Assembly (NCBI GenBank): GCA_024641635.1
Contig: JAHECS010000010.1
Span: forward strand, 29,133 to 93,132
Origin: Actinomycetes bacterium
GTDB taxonomy: Bacteria; Actinomycetota; Actinomycetes; S36-B12
Length of the DNA stretch: 64,000 bases
Direction of reading: 5' to 3'
Shown: one piece after another, positions 1-9,629 of the stretch
Layout: every line of letters begins with the position of its first letter
Position numbering within the stretch: position 1 is the first letter of the stretch
Program-made: the position numbers and the translations under genes
Notes under the pieces: model-generated
The model's input: only the letters and a program-made list of their open reading frames with translations
The model's database searches: none
What the model was told of the DNA's origin: nothing

Positions 1-37
1 CCACGGTCGAGGAACACCCAAGAAATCAGGAGGTTTC

Positions 38-346
38 ATGATTGTGCTCACAGGGTTCTATCCAGCCACCGAGGGAAGCTCGTTCGACATGGACTACTTC
101 CTGAACACGCATGGACCACTCGTTCGGGAGCTGCTCAGCCCCGCGGGCCTTCGGGATCTCAGGATGCTGAAGGGTTTGGCCGACGCAGCAGGCGGAGACG
201 CGACGTACCGCGCCATCACGGAGTTGACCTTCGACTCGCTGGACGCGCTCGCCGCGGCCCTCGGCGAGCACGGTCCGCAGGTGATGGGTGACATCCCGAA
301 CTTCACGGATGCGCCACCGGCACTGCAGATCAACGAGGTTCAGTAG
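38..346 (+). CDS. EthD-family dimeric alpha/beta-barrel protein
   Basis: The 102-residue product begins MIVLTGFYPATEG and carries the phrase DYFLNTHGPLV, close to the 'Y...H.PL' pattern of EthD-domain proteins, which are small ferredoxin-like dimers. The C-terminal half (ITELTFDSLDALAAAL, VMGDIPNFTD) matches the second part of that fold. The family includes an accessory protein for ether-degrading P450s, but most members have no known substrate, so I assign only the family. A strong ribosome-binding site (caggaggt) sits 5 nt before the ATG. It faces sodN convergently with an inverted repeat between them. Confidence 0.75.
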   Translation: MIVLTGFYPATEGSSFDMDYFLNTHGPLVRELLSPAGLRDLRMLKGLADAAGGDATYRAITELTFDSLDALAAALGEHGPQVMGDIPNFTDAPPALQINEVQ

Positions 347-360
347 CCAAGACGCGCCGA

Positions 361-418
361 TGCCTCGTCACTCATCGCGGGATTCGCAGGGCGAATCCTG
401 GTCATGAGTGACGAGGCA
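361..418. terminator. Nested inverted repeat between EthD gene and sodN
   Basis: Perfect 15-bp arms (tgcctcgtcactcat at 361-375 and its complement at 404-418) enclose a second perfect 8-bp inverted repeat (ggattcgc at 380-387 with gcgaatcc at 391-398). It lies exactly between two convergent genes, so I infer a bidirectional terminator. There is no T-tract, which is common for actinobacterial hairpins. Confidence 0.65.
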
Positions 419-429
419 CCGGGGTGGGG

Positions 430-843
430 CTAGGCCTGCTTGGTCTCCCAGAAGATCGCGGCGATCTCATCGATCTTGGCCAGCAGGTCGTCGGCCACGG
501 CCACGTCGGTGGTGCCCTTCGTGCCGCCTGCGCCGGCCAGCTTCGTCGCCTGGTTGAACAGGTCGTTCAGCTGGGGGTACTTCTCGAAGTGCGGGGCCTT
601 GAAGTAGTCGGTCCACAGCACCCAGAGGTGCTCCTTGACCATGTGGGAGCGCTCCTCCTTGATGGAGATCGCCCGCGCCTTGAACTCGGGATCCTCCGAG
701 GCGTGGTACTTCTGCATGCAGGCCTTGACCGACTCGGCCTCGAGCCGCGCCTGCGCGGGGTCGTACACGCCGCAGGGGAGGTCGCAGTGGGCATACGCCG
801 TGGTGCGAGGGGCGAGAACCTTGGTGATCAGACTCGTGAGCAT
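430..843 (-). CDS. sodN: Nickel superoxide dismutase precursor
   Basis: This 137-residue protein contains the Ni-hook HCDLPCGVYDPAQ at residues 19-31. In the NiSOD family the His becomes residue 1 after propeptide removal and, with the two Cys, ligates nickel; the enzyme dismutates superoxide in the cytoplasm. The 18-residue N-terminal extension is the propeptide. The ATG at 843 is chosen because it gives the normal family length and is preceded by AAGGAG; the longer in-frame reading upstream is unsupported. A TATGGT -10-like hexamer (889-894, minus strand) could drive it. The maturation protease sodX is divergent. Confidence 0.97.
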   Translation of the reverse strand: MLTSLITKVLAPRTTAYAHCDLPCGVYDPAQARLEAESVKACMQKYHASEDPEFKARAISIKEERSHMVKEHLWVLWTDYFKAPHFEKYPQLNDLFNQATKLAGAGGTKGTTDVAVADDLLAKIDEIAAIFWETKQA

Positions 844-933
844 GTGACTCCTTCGGGACGGGGGAGAGCCGCGAGCGGCATCCCCTAGACCATAGCGCCG
901 AACCGGCAGCCCGGCAGCAGGCAGGATGAGGGC

Positions 934-1239
934 GTGCTCCCCATCTCCCGTGTCCGGATCGTCGGCCCGTCGATGGAGCCGGCCCTCCGCAACGGTGATT
1001 GGTGGCTGGTCAGCCGGCGCGGGGAGCCGAAGGTGGGCGACGTGGTGCTGATGACGCATCCCCGTCGGCCGGCCCTGCTTGTCGTGAAGCGCCTCAGCCG
1101 GCGGGAGGACGCAGGCTGGTGGGTGCTCGGGGACAACGCGGACGCGAGCGAGGACAGCCGCGACTTCGGCGTGGTCCCGGATGCGAACGTGGTGGGTCGC
1201 GTCACATTCCGCTACTTCCCGCTGCGTCGTCGCGACTAG
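934..1239 (+). CDS. sodX: Nickel-type superoxide dismutase maturation protease
   Basis: A 101-residue S26-family (signal-peptidase-like) protein with the Ser-box GPSMEP near residue 12, the Lys-region VVKRL and the C-terminal box GDNADASEDSRDFG. It lacks a membrane anchor, as known for SodX, which removes the NiSOD propeptide in the cytoplasm. Its place divergent to sodN confirms the partner. The GTG start has no ribosome-binding site, but CAGGAT (922-927) ends 6 nt before it, fitting leaderless transcription. Confidence 0.93.
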   Translation: MLPISRVRIVGPSMEPALRNGDWWLVSRRGEPKVGDVVLMTHPRRPALLVVKRLSRREDAGWWVLGDNADASEDSRDFGVVPDANVVGRVTFRYFPLRRRD

Positions 1240-1278
1240 GCGTGCGAGCATGGGCGACCGTCAAAGGAGCAAGCCGAC

Positions 1279-2484
<1,206 letters not shown>

Positions 2485-2488
2485 GGAG

Positions 2489-2494
2489 TAGGTT
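2489..2494 (+). promoter_or_regulatory. -10 hexamer TAGGTT for a leaderless dehydrogenase mRNA
   Basis: TAGGTT is followed by exactly 6 nt and then ATG at 2501, so transcription should begin at or next to the start codon. A ctgaggag stretch also lies upstream and could act as a distant ribosome-binding site. Confidence 0.5.
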
Positions 2495-2500
2495 CGAGGC

Positions 2501-3469
2501 ATGTTCGCCGTCTATGCCTCCGGCGTCGATCGCGCCGACCCCCTGTCCGTCCTGTCGGTCGGCGATCTGCCGGAACCGATGACGCCGGACGACTGGGTCA
2601 CCGTGCACGTCCGCGCCGCGAGCCTGAACCACCACGATGTGTGGGCCCTCAAGGGACAGGCGCTGAAGGCGGAGCAGGTGCCGATGATCCTGGGCACCGA
2701 CGCGTCCGGGGTCACGGAGGACGGCCGCGAGGTGATCATCCATGCGGTGATCGGCGACAGGGACGTTCGTGCTCGGGACGAGACGCTCGACCCGAGCCGC
2801 AGCCTGCTCAGTGAGCGCTACCCGGGGGCACTGGCCGAGCGCGTGCGGGTGCCGGCGCACAACCTGGTCGACAAGCCGGCCGAGCTGACGTTCGAGGAGG
2901 CGTCGTGCCTTCCGACCGCCTACCTGACGGCCTACAAGATGATCGAGGCCAAGTCCGACACCGAACCCGGCGACACCATCCTCGTGCAGGGCGCCGGCGG
3001 CGGGGTCTCTACGGCGCTCATCGTTCTCGGGGTCGCGCTGGGTCGACGGGTGTGGGTGACGTCGCGCGACGAGGGCAAGCGCGATTGGGCCCTGTCGCTC
3101 GGCGCCGACGCTGCGTTCGAGTCGGGGGCCCGGCTGCCCGAGCGGGTCGACGCGGTGATGGAGACCGTGGGTGAGGCGACCTGGGCCCACTCGCTGAGGG
3201 CGCTGCGTCCGGGCGGGCGGATCGTCGTGTCGGGGGCCACGTCGGGTCCCAACCCGCCTGCGGATCTCAACCGGGTGTTCTTTCTCCAGCTGAGCATCGT
3301 CGGCTCGACGATGGGCAGCATCGGCCAGTTGAGCGAGCTCGTCGACCTGCTTGTGCGGACCGGCGTGCGACCCGTCATCGACCACGTGCTGCCGATGGAA
3401 CGCGCGGCCGAGGCGTTCGCCGCGATGAACGCGGGCGACGTTCGGGGCAAACTCGTCCTCACCCGCTGA
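2501..3469 (+). CDS. Zinc-free MDR-family NADPH:quinone oxidoreductase-like alcohol dehydrogenase
   Basis: A 322-residue medium-chain dehydrogenase/reductase. The N-terminal GroES-like domain has SLNHHDVWALKG and ILGTDASG; the Rossmann domain has LVQGAGGGVSTALIVLG around residues 160-176. The Cys-rich structural zinc loop is missing: the segment after GTDASG is short and has no cluster of Cys, as in quinone reductases and crotonyl-CoA-like MDRs. Substrate unknown. The final AAEAFAAMNAGDVRGKLVL is the typical family C-terminus. It lies just after malic enzyme but appears to have its own promoter. Confidence 0.88.
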   Translation: MFAVYASGVDRADPLSVLSVGDLPEPMTPDDWVTVHVRAASLNHHDVWALKGQALKAEQVPMILGTDASGVTEDGREVIIHAVIGDRDVRARDETLDPSRSLLSERYPGALAERVRVPAHNLVDKPAELTFEEASCLPTAYLTAYKMIEAKSDTEPGDTILVQGAGGGVSTALIVLGVALGRRVWVTSRDEGKRDWALSLGADAAFESGARLPERVDAVMETVGEATWAHSLRALRPGGRIVVSGATSGPNPPADLNRVFFLQLSIVGSTMGSIGQLSELVDLLVRTGVRPVIDHVLPMERAAEAFAAMNAGDVRGKLVLTR

Positions 3470-3515
3470 GCCCCAGCGGGTTCTTCCCGGTTCGCGGGAG
3501 AAACGGGCAGAGGGG

Positions 3516-3686
3516 TCAGTCGTCGTCGAGGCGCGCCAGCCAGGTGGCCAGGCGCTCGACAGGCGTCTCGAACTCGGGGTTGAGGTCGACGAACTCGCGC
3601 AGGCGCTCGGCCAGCCAGTCGACCGAGACCTCCTCCTCGCCCCGGCGACTCTGCAGCTCCTCGATGCCGCGATCGGTGAAGTACAT
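3516..3686 (-). CDS. DUF6104-type small protein downstream of kgd
   Basis: A 56-residue ORF reading MYFTDRGIEELQSRRG... and ending LATWLARLDDD. I recognise it as the small actinobacterial family (DUF6104) that follows the 2-oxoglutarate decarboxylase gene in Streptomyces and relatives. It is charged, leucine-rich, without membrane segment or Cys, and is likely helical. The ATG lies 6 nt after the kgd stop, so the two are surely co-transcribed and probably translationally coupled. Its function is unknown; constant linkage to kgd suggests a link with the KGD/ODH complex, which is inference. Confidence 0.88.
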   Translation of the reverse strand: MYFTDRGIEELQSRRGEEEVSVDWLAERLREFVDLNPEFETPVERLATWLARLDDD

Positions 3687-3692
3687 CCGGCC

Positions 3693-6600
3693 CTACCTGA
3701 ACGCCTGCTCGACGACCGAGTGCTGCTCCTGCTCGTGCCGCTGATGCGTCCCGACCGCCGGTGAGGACGAGGACGGCCGGGTGACGCCGCTGACCGGCCG
3801 CTGGATGATCTCCGGCAGGTTCATGGCCACGAACGACCATGCGCCCTGGTTGGCCGGCTCCTCCTGAACCCAGGTGAGCTCGGCCTCGGGGTACTGCTCG
3901 AGCGCCGGCGGGAGGGTGCGCCACGGCAGGGGGTACAGGCGCTCGAACCGCAGGATCGCGACGTCGGTGATGCCGTTCTTCTCGCGGTGGGCAGCGAGGT
4001 CGTAGTAGACCTTCCCGCTGCACATGAGGACCTTGCGGATCCCGGGTCCGGTGAAGCCCGGGTCGGTGAGCAGCGGATGGAAGTGGCCGCTGGTGAACTC
4101 GGCCTTCTTCGAGACGGCCTTCTTCGCGCGAAGCAGGGACTTCGGAGTGAAGATGATGAGTGGGCGCACGATGGTCGCGTTGGCCTGCAGGCGCAGGAGG
4201 TGGAAGTACGAGGCGGGCGTGCTGGGCATGGCCACGATCATGTTGTCCTGGGCGCACATCTGCAGGAAGCGCTCCGGGCGCGCCGACGAGTGGTCGGGAC
4301 CCTGGCCCTCGTAGCCGTGCGGCAGCAGCAGGGTGAGCGACGACCGCTGTCCCCACTTCTGCTCGCCGGACGAGAGGAACTCGTCCACGATCGTCTGGGC
4401 GCCGTCGACGAAGTCCCCGAACTGCGCCTCCCACATGACGAGCGCGTCCGGGCGGGCGACGGAGTAGCCGTACTCGAACCCCATGGCCGCGAACTCGCTC
4501 AGCAGCGAGTCGTACACGTACAGCTTCGCGCCGTCGCGGTAGCACTGCTTGAGGGGCTTGAACTGCCAGCCCGTCTCCTTGTCGACGATCACCATGTGCC
4601 GATGGCCGAAGGTGCCACGTCGGACGTCCTGACCCGCGAGGCGTACCGTGCGGCCCTCCATCAGCATGCTGCCGACCGCGAGCGCCTCTGCCATGCCCCA
4701 GTCGATGGCGTCCTCGGCCACCATCGTGGCGCGGCGCTGAAGCTGCGGCTGCAGCCGCGGATGCACGGTGAAGTCGTCGGGAACCGTGAGCTGCGACGCG
4801 ATGACGGTGTCGATCTCCTCCTGGCTGATCGCCGTGTGGATGTCGGTCGCCGCCGGCTGCGGCTCGAGCTTGCGCTCGCCCTCCGCGACGACGTCCTCCT
4901 TGGAGGGGCTGAAGGCTGTCTCGCCCTCGCCGGTACGGGTCTCCTGGAAGATCAGCTCGAGCTGCTCCTGGAAGTGCCGCAGGGCGGTTTCGGCCTCCTC
5001 GAGCGTGATGTCTCCACGGCCGATGAGGGACTCGGTGTAGTGCTTGCGAACCGATCGCTTCTGGTCGATCACGGCGTACATCAGCGGCTGCGTCAGCGAC
5101 GGGTCGTCGGCCTCGTTGTGCCCGCGTCGACGGTAGGTGACCAGGTCGATGACCACGTCCTTGTGGAAGGTCTGGCGGAAGTCGAAGGCCAGCTCCGCAA
5201 CGCGCACGACCGCCTCGGGGTCGTCGCCGTTGACGTGGAAGATCGGCGCCTGGATCATCCGCGCCACGTCCGTCGGGTAGACCGAGGAGCGGCTGTACTT
5301 CGGGCTCGTGGTGAAGCCGACCTGGTTGTTGACCACGACGTGGATCGTGCCGCCCGTGCGGTATCCCTGGATCTGGGACATCTGCAGGGTCTCCGCGACG
5401 ACGCCCTGGCCCGCGAAGGCCGCGTCGCCGTGGATCAGGACGGGCAGGACGTTGAATGCGTCCTCGCGTGGGAGCCGGTCCTGCTTGGCACGGACGATCC
5501 CCTCCAGCACCGGGTTGACCGCCTCGAGGTGCGACGGGTTCGCGGCGAGGTACACGCGCGTCTCGGTCCCGTCGGGCGCGGTGAAGATCCCGCTGGTGCC
5601 CAGGTGGTACTTGACGTCGCCCGAGCCCTGGACCTGGTCGTCGCCGAAGTCGCCCTCGAACTCACGGAACACCTGCCCGTAGGACTTGCCCGCGATGTTC
5701 GTCAGGACGTTCAGGCGCCCGCGGTGGGGCATCCCGATGGCGACCTCGACGACGCTGTCGCTGGACGCGCTGATGAGGACCTGGTCGAGCAGGGGGATGA
5801 GCGACTCGCTGCCCTCGAGCGAGAAGCGCTTTTGGCCCACGTACTTCGTCTGCAGGAAGGACTCGAGTGCCTCCGCCTCGTTCAGCTTGTGCAGGATGCG
5901 CAGCTGCTCGTCGCGGTCGGTCTTCTCGTGCGGCACCTCGACGCGTTCCTGGATCCACTCGCGCTGCTCGGGGTCCTGGATGTGCATGTACTCGATGCCG
6001 ATGGTTCGGGTGTACGAGTCGCGAAGGACACCGAGGATCCGCCGCAGCTTCATCAGCGGGCGTCCGCCGAAGCCGCCGGTAGCGAACTCGCGGTCGAGGT
6101 CCCACAGCGTCATGCCGTGCTGGAGCACGTCGAGGTCGGGGTGCATCCGCTGCTCGTACTCGAGCGGGTTGGTGTCGGCCATCAGGTGGCCGCGCACGCG
6201 GTAGGCGTGGATGATCTCCTGGACGCGGACCATCTTGCTCAGGTCCGTCTCGTGGCTCGCCGAGATGTCCTGCGCCCAGCGGATCGGCTCGTACGGGATG
6301 TGCAGGGATCGGAAGATCTTCCCGTAGAAGTCGTCCTCGCCGAGCAGCAGCTGGTGGATGCGACGGAGGAACTCGCCGGACTGCGCGCCCTGGATGATGC
6401 GGTGGTCGTAGGTGCTCGTCAGCGTCAGGATCTTCGACACCGCGTTCCGGGCGAGCACCTCCTCGGACGCGCCCTGCCACTCGGCGGGGTACTCCATGGC
6501 GCCGACGCCGACGATGCAGCCCTGGCCGGCCATGAGGCGGGCAACCGACAGCTGCGTGCCGATGGTGCCGGGGTTGGTGAGGGAGATGGTCGTGCCCTGG

Positions 6601-7364
6601 AAGTCGCTGACCTGCAGCTTGCCGTTGCGCGCCTTGCGGACGAGGTCCTCGTAGGTCGCCCAGAAGGACGCGAAGTCCATGTGCTGGGCGGACTTGATGC
6701 TGGGCACGAGAAGCTGGCGACTGCCGTCGGGCTTCGCGAGGTCGATCGCCAGGCCGAGGTTCACCTCGAGGTTGTTGACGACGGCCGGCTTGCCGTCGAC
6801 CTCGGTGTAGGCGTTGTTCATCGCGGGGACGTCGGCGAGGGCCCGGATGATGGCGTAGCCGATCAGGTGGGTGAAGGAGACCTTGCCGCCGCGTCCGCGG
6901 GCGAGGTGGTTGTTGATGACGGTGCGGTTGTCCATGAGCAGCTTCGCCGGGACGGCGCGGACGCTGGTGGCGGTCGGGACGGTGAGGCTGGCCTCCATGT
7001 TGTCCACGACTCTGGCGGCGGGTCCCTTGAGGATCTTCGCCTCGGACGCGGAGGCGGGGCTGGCGGGCAGGCTGGTTCCGCCGGGGGGGACGTGGGTCGA
7101 CGGGACGGGCGCCTCTGGCGCCGCCGGCACGACCGTCGGCACCGGCGCGGTGGGCTGGCCCACGACGACCGTGGGCGCGACAGGCGGATCAGCGGGCCGG
7201 GAGACGAGCGGGGAGTACTCCGGTGGTGCGTATCCCTCGAAGAACTCCCACCACGCCGGGTCGACACTGCTGCGGTCGGTCAGGAACTGCTCGTAGATCT
7301 CGTCGACGAGCCACTCGTTGGGGCCGAATCCCACCATCCGGCTCTCGGGCGTCTCCGTGGCCAC
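3693..7364 (-). CDS. kgd: Multifunctional 2-oxoglutarate decarboxylase/dehydrogenase E1-E2 (KGD)
   Basis: A 1223-residue fusion typical of actinobacteria. Residues 1-40 hold the E1 N-terminal helix (NEWLVDEIYEQFL), then a Pro/Ala/Val-rich linker, an E2-type acyltransferase domain (about 110-340, with DHRIIQG near 320), then the ThDP-dependent E1 domain with GMPHRGRLN near 543, the ThDP-motif GDAAFAGQG near 645 and EYGYSVARPDALVMWEAQFGDF later. It decarboxylates 2-oxoglutarate in the TCA cycle and serves the ODH complex. The GTG at 7364 is chosen because GAGAGGA precedes it and the product begins like known KGDs; the much longer upstream reading crosses a palindrome and another gene. Confidence 0.97.
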   Translation of the reverse strand: MATETPESRMVGFGPNEWLVDEIYEQFLTDRSSVDPAWWEFFEGYAPPEYSPLVSRPADPPVAPTVVVGQPTAPVPTVVPAAPEAPVPSTHVPPGGTSLPASPASASEAKILKGPAARVVDNMEASLTVPTATSVRAVPAKLLMDNRTVINNHLARGRGGKVSFTHLIGYAIIRALADVPAMNNAYTEVDGKPAVVNNLEVNLGLAIDLAKPDGSRQLLVPSIKSAQHMDFASFWATYEDLVRKARNGKLQVSDFQGTTISLTNPGTIGTQLSVARLMAGQGCIVGVGAMEYPAEWQGASEEVLARNAVSKILTLTSTYDHRIIQGAQSGEFLRRIHQLLLGEDDFYGKIFRSLHIPYEPIRWAQDISASHETDLSKMVRVQEIIHAYRVRGHLMADTNPLEYEQRMHPDLDVLQHGMTLWDLDREFATGGFGGRPLMKLRRILGVLRDSYTRTIGIEYMHIQDPEQREWIQERVEVPHEKTDRDEQLRILHKLNEAEALESFLQTKYVGQKRFSLEGSESLIPLLDQVLISASSDSVVEVAIGMPHRGRLNVLTNIAGKSYGQVFREFEGDFGDDQVQGSGDVKYHLGTSGIFTAPDGTETRVYLAANPSHLEAVNPVLEGIVRAKQDRLPREDAFNVLPVLIHGDAAFAGQGVVAETLQMSQIQGYRTGGTIHVVVNNQVGFTTSPKYSRSSVYPTDVARMIQAPIFHVNGDDPEAVVRVAELAFDFRQTFHKDVVIDLVTYRRRGHNEADDPSLTQPLMYAVIDQKRSVRKHYTESLIGRGDITLEEAETALRHFQEQLELIFQETRTGEGETAFSPSKEDVVAEGERKLEPQPAATDIHTAISQEEIDTVIASQLTVPDDFTVHPRLQPQLQRRATMVAEDAIDWGMAEALAVGSMLMEGRTVRLAGQDVRRGTFGHRHMVIVDKETGWQFKPLKQCYRDGAKLYVYDSLLSEFAAMGFEYGYSVARPDALVMWEAQFGDFVDGAQTIVDEFLSSGEQKWGQRSSLTLLLPHGYEGQGPDHSSARPERFLQMCAQDNMIVAMPSTPASYFHLLRLQANATIVRPLIIFTPKSLLRAKKAVSKKAEFTSGHFHPLLTDPGFTGPGIRKVLMCSGKVYYDLAAHREKNGITDVAILRFERLYPLPWRTLPPALEQYPEAELTWVQEEPANQGAWSFVAMNLPEIIQRPVSGVTRPSSSSPAVGTHQRHEQEQHSVVEQAFR

Positions 7365-7440
7365 AGTGTGGTCCTCTCGGGTGCGGGTGCTGCAGGGGTG
7401 CGATTGGTTGTCCCAGCGTAGCCCGCTCCGCGCCCCCTCC

Positions 7441-7531
7441 CGAGTGGTCACTGCGCGCAGCGCTCCGCGTGCGCGCAGTGACCACTCGGCGCTGGTTGGG
7501 GGTGCCGGCGCGTGCGCGCAGTGACCACTCG
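7441..7531. repeat. Intergenic palindromic element, three copies of one half-site
   Basis: The arm cgagtggtcactgcgcgc (7441-7458) has a perfect complement at 7471-7488, and a further copy of the right arm lies at 7514-7531, just before the ABC permease stop codon (minus strand). The same 18-bp arm forms the palindrome at 41186-41235 after rho. It lies between the ABC operon and kgd, both on the minus strand, so it may terminate the ABC operon before the kgd promoter. Confidence 0.8.
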
Positions 7532-7534
7532 GCG

Positions 7535-8347
7535 TCAGGTGATGTCGCGGCGCAGCGTCGTGCGGGAGGCGATCGCCGCGAACACGCCGGCGTAGGCCAG
7601 CAGCACGAGGATCCCGCCCCACGGCGGCAGCACATCCGCCGCGGACATGCCGCCGGACATGTCCGCCCGGAGGGCCACGGCCATCGCCGCGTTCAGCGCG
7701 CCCCCGGGCAGCCACTGCCCGACGGCAGGGAAGGCGAGCGTGACCAGTGCCTCGACCAGCATCACCCACACCAGTGCCGTGACGATCGCCGCCACCTGGT
7801 TCGTGATGAGCGACCCGACGCTCACGCCGAGGATCGCCATCAGCGCCAGTCCGACGACGGCTCCCGCGAGCACCGAGGCCGCGGCCTCGAGGGTGATCGG
7901 CGCATGGTCGAAGGGCACGAGAGCAAGCGTGGTGGTCAGAAGGACCCCCGCGAACGCCACGACCGCGACGCCCGCCCCGATGCCGGCGAAGAGTGCCATC
8001 TTCGCCACGAGGACGCGGCCTCGCATCGGTGTCGCGAGGAACGTCGACGTGATCGTCATGTGCCGGAACTCGCTGGTCATGGCGATGACCCCGAGGAGCA
8101 GGACGAAGATCGACGCCGTGCCGGCCTGACCCAGAACCGCGGTGATGTACTCCGGCTTCGCGAGCAGGTCGTCGGTGAGCACCGTTCCCGCGAGGCCCTC
8201 CATGAGCCCGGGGGCCGCGATCAGCACGAGGGTTCCGGCCTGCACGGACGAGTACACGACGGCGACCGCGGTGAGCACCCACACGATGCGGGTCGTCGCC
8301 ACCTTGCGCCACTCCGAGGCGACGAGATCGCGGGCCGGGGCGCTCAT
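7535..8347 (-). CDS. ABC-2-type transporter permease
   Basis: A 270-residue membrane protein with about six hydrophobic segments. It starts MSAPARDLVASEWRKVATTRIVWVL, the 'E..K..TTR' opening typical of permeases related to antibiotic/ABC-2 exporters, and contains TSEFRHMTITSTFLATPMRGRVLVAK, the conserved loop of this group. The ATG overlaps the stop of the ATPase gene by ATGA, so the two are translationally coupled. Substrate unknown. Confidence 0.88.
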   Translation of the reverse strand: MSAPARDLVASEWRKVATTRIVWVLTAVAVVYSSVQAGTLVLIAAPGLMEGLAGTVLTDDLLAKPEYITAVLGQAGTASIFVLLLGVIAMTSEFRHMTITSTFLATPMRGRVLVAKMALFAGIGAGVAVVAFAGVLLTTTLALVPFDHAPITLEAAASVLAGAVVGLALMAILGVSVGSLITNQVAAIVTALVWVMLVEALVTLAFPAVGQWLPGGALNAAMAVALRADMSGGMSAADVLPPWGGILVLLAYAGVFAAIASRTTLRRDIT

Positions 8348-9252
8348 GCGTCGCCTCGGGTCAGGTCGAGGAAGATCCGCTCGAGTGCGTCTGACTCGGT
8401 CGACAGCTCGTGCAGCTCGCAACCCCCGGAGAAGGCGAGGTGGCCGACCTCGGCGGCGGACAGCCCGGTCACGAGGATGGAACCGTCGGGCCGGGAGTCG
8501 GCCTCGACTCCGGATCCCTCTCGGAGCAGGAGCGGGAGCAGGCGTGCCTCGTCGGGCGATCGGAGCACGACCCGCTCGCCCGTCGACAGGCTGCTGAGCG
8601 TTCCGGCCTGGACGAGTTCGCCCTTGTTGATGATGACGACGTCATCGACCGTCTGCTGCATCTCGGAGAGCGCGTGGCTGGAGACGAGGACGGTCCCGCC
8701 GGCCGCCGCGCGAGCGCGCAGGTATGAGCGCAGCCACGCGATGCCCTCGGGGTCGAGTCCGTTCGCCGGCTCGTCGAGGATGAGGGCGCCGGGATCGCCG
8801 AGCAGGGCGGTGGCCAGCGCGAGTCGCTGGCGCATGCCGAGGGAGTACTCCACGAGTCGCCGGCGGCCGGCGTCCGTGAGACCGACGGCCTCGAGGACCT
8901 CGTCGGCGCGTGACGCAGGCAGGCCGGCAGCGGCCGCCACGACCCGCAGGTGGTTGCGGGCGGTCCGCCCCGGATGGAAGCCGCTCGCCTCGAGAGCCGC
9001 GCCGACCATGCCGGTCGGGTTGGGCAGGTCCCGGTACGGACGGCCGTCGACGAGCGCCTGTCCGTCCGTCGGCCGGACGAGGCCGAGGAGGCAGCGCAGC
9101 GTGGTGGTCTTGCCCGAACCGTTCGGGCCGAGGAAGCCGGTCACCCGGCCGGGGGAGACGGTGAAGCTGAGGTCCTTCACCGCCGTGACGGAGCGACGGA
9201 ACACCTTGGTGAGCGAGGCCACCTCGATCGTCGGGCCGGTGGTTGCGGTCAC
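8344..9252 (-). CDS. ABC transporter ATP-binding protein
   Basis: A 302-residue ABC ATPase with Walker A GPNGSGKTT, signature YSLGMRQRLALA, Walker B ALILDEPANGLDPEG and an H-loop SSHAL. The C-terminal approximately 80 residues are the extension common to drug/lantibiotic-type exporters. It pairs with the downstream permease (ATGA overlap), and its own ATG overlaps the stop of the upstream DUF2568-type gene, making a three-gene operon. Likely exports a hydrophobic or peptide compound; the substrate cannot be deduced. Confidence 0.93.
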   Translation of the reverse strand: MTATTGPTIEVASLTKVFRRSVTAVKDLSFTVSPGRVTGFLGPNGSGKTTTLRCLLGLVRPTDGQALVDGRPYRDLPNPTGMVGAALEASGFHPGRTARNHLRVVAAAAGLPASRADEVLEAVGLTDAGRRRLVEYSLGMRQRLALATALLGDPGALILDEPANGLDPEGIAWLRSYLRARAAAGGTVLVSSHALSEMQQTVDDVVIINKGELVQAGTLSSLSTGERVVLRSPDEARLLPLLLREGSGVEADSRPDGSILVTGLSAAEVGHLAFSGGCELHELSTESDALERIFLDLTRGDA

Positions 9253-9623
9253 GTCTCCACGGTAGTCGCCTCGGGGCCGGGTGGTCGTCCCAGCGCGAGC
9301 AGGGACCCGAGCACGATGGCCTCACCGAGGATGAGCGCCAGCCCCCAGCCGCTCGCTCCGGCGGCCCACAGTCCCATGGCCGCAGCGGCGAAGAGCGCGA
9401 TCTCGACGACCAGCCGGACAGCGAGGGGAAGGCCGAGTCGTGCCTTGGGAGACAGCGCGAGTCCCCACCCGGTCGCGACCACAACCGGCAGCCCCACCAT
9501 GAGGACGACCTGGATGACCGTGCTGTCGGAGGCGTGCCACCCGATCCACCCCCAGGCCGCAAAGAGCGCCAGTTCGAGCAGGAACCTCAGCCCCAGGAAC
9601 ACGGCGACCAGGGTTGCACGCAT
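9249..9623 (-). CDS. DUF2568/YrdB-type four-helix membrane protein
   Basis: This 124-residue protein has four hydrophobic stretches (LVAVFLGLRFLLELALFAAWGW; VLMVGLPVVVATGWGLAL; LVVEIALFAAAAMGLW; GWGLALILGEAIVLGSLLAL) with internal repetition of an 'E.ALFAAWG' pattern, matching YrdB/DUF2568 family proteins. Function is unknown. It is the first gene of the ABC operon by 4-nt overlap (ATGA) and begins 6 nt after the rhodanese stop, so it may belong to the rhodanese transcript. Confidence 0.75.
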   Translation of the reverse strand: MRATLVAVFLGLRFLLELALFAAWGWIGWHASDSTVIQVVLMVGLPVVVATGWGLALSPKARLGLPLAVRLVVEIALFAAAAMGLWAAGASGWGLALILGEAIVLGSLLALGRPPGPEATTVET

Positions 9624-9629
9624 GGGGGC

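Noticed and set aside
430..1251. 273-codon reading of sodN with a long N-terminal extension
   Set aside because: The extension overlaps divergent sodX, lacks sense, and NiSOD precursors are about 135 residues with a short propeptide.
3987..7421. 1144-codon open frame on the plus strand opposite kgd
   Set aside because: It is a shadow of kgd produced by high GC codon bias; the translated product is a Leu/Val/Arg/Asp-rich string with no domain, and kgd has clear motifs throughout.
3693..8312. Longer upstream start of kgd
   Set aside because: It would run through the 7441-7531 palindrome and the ABC permease gene; GTG 7364 has a ribosome-binding site and gives the family N-terminus.
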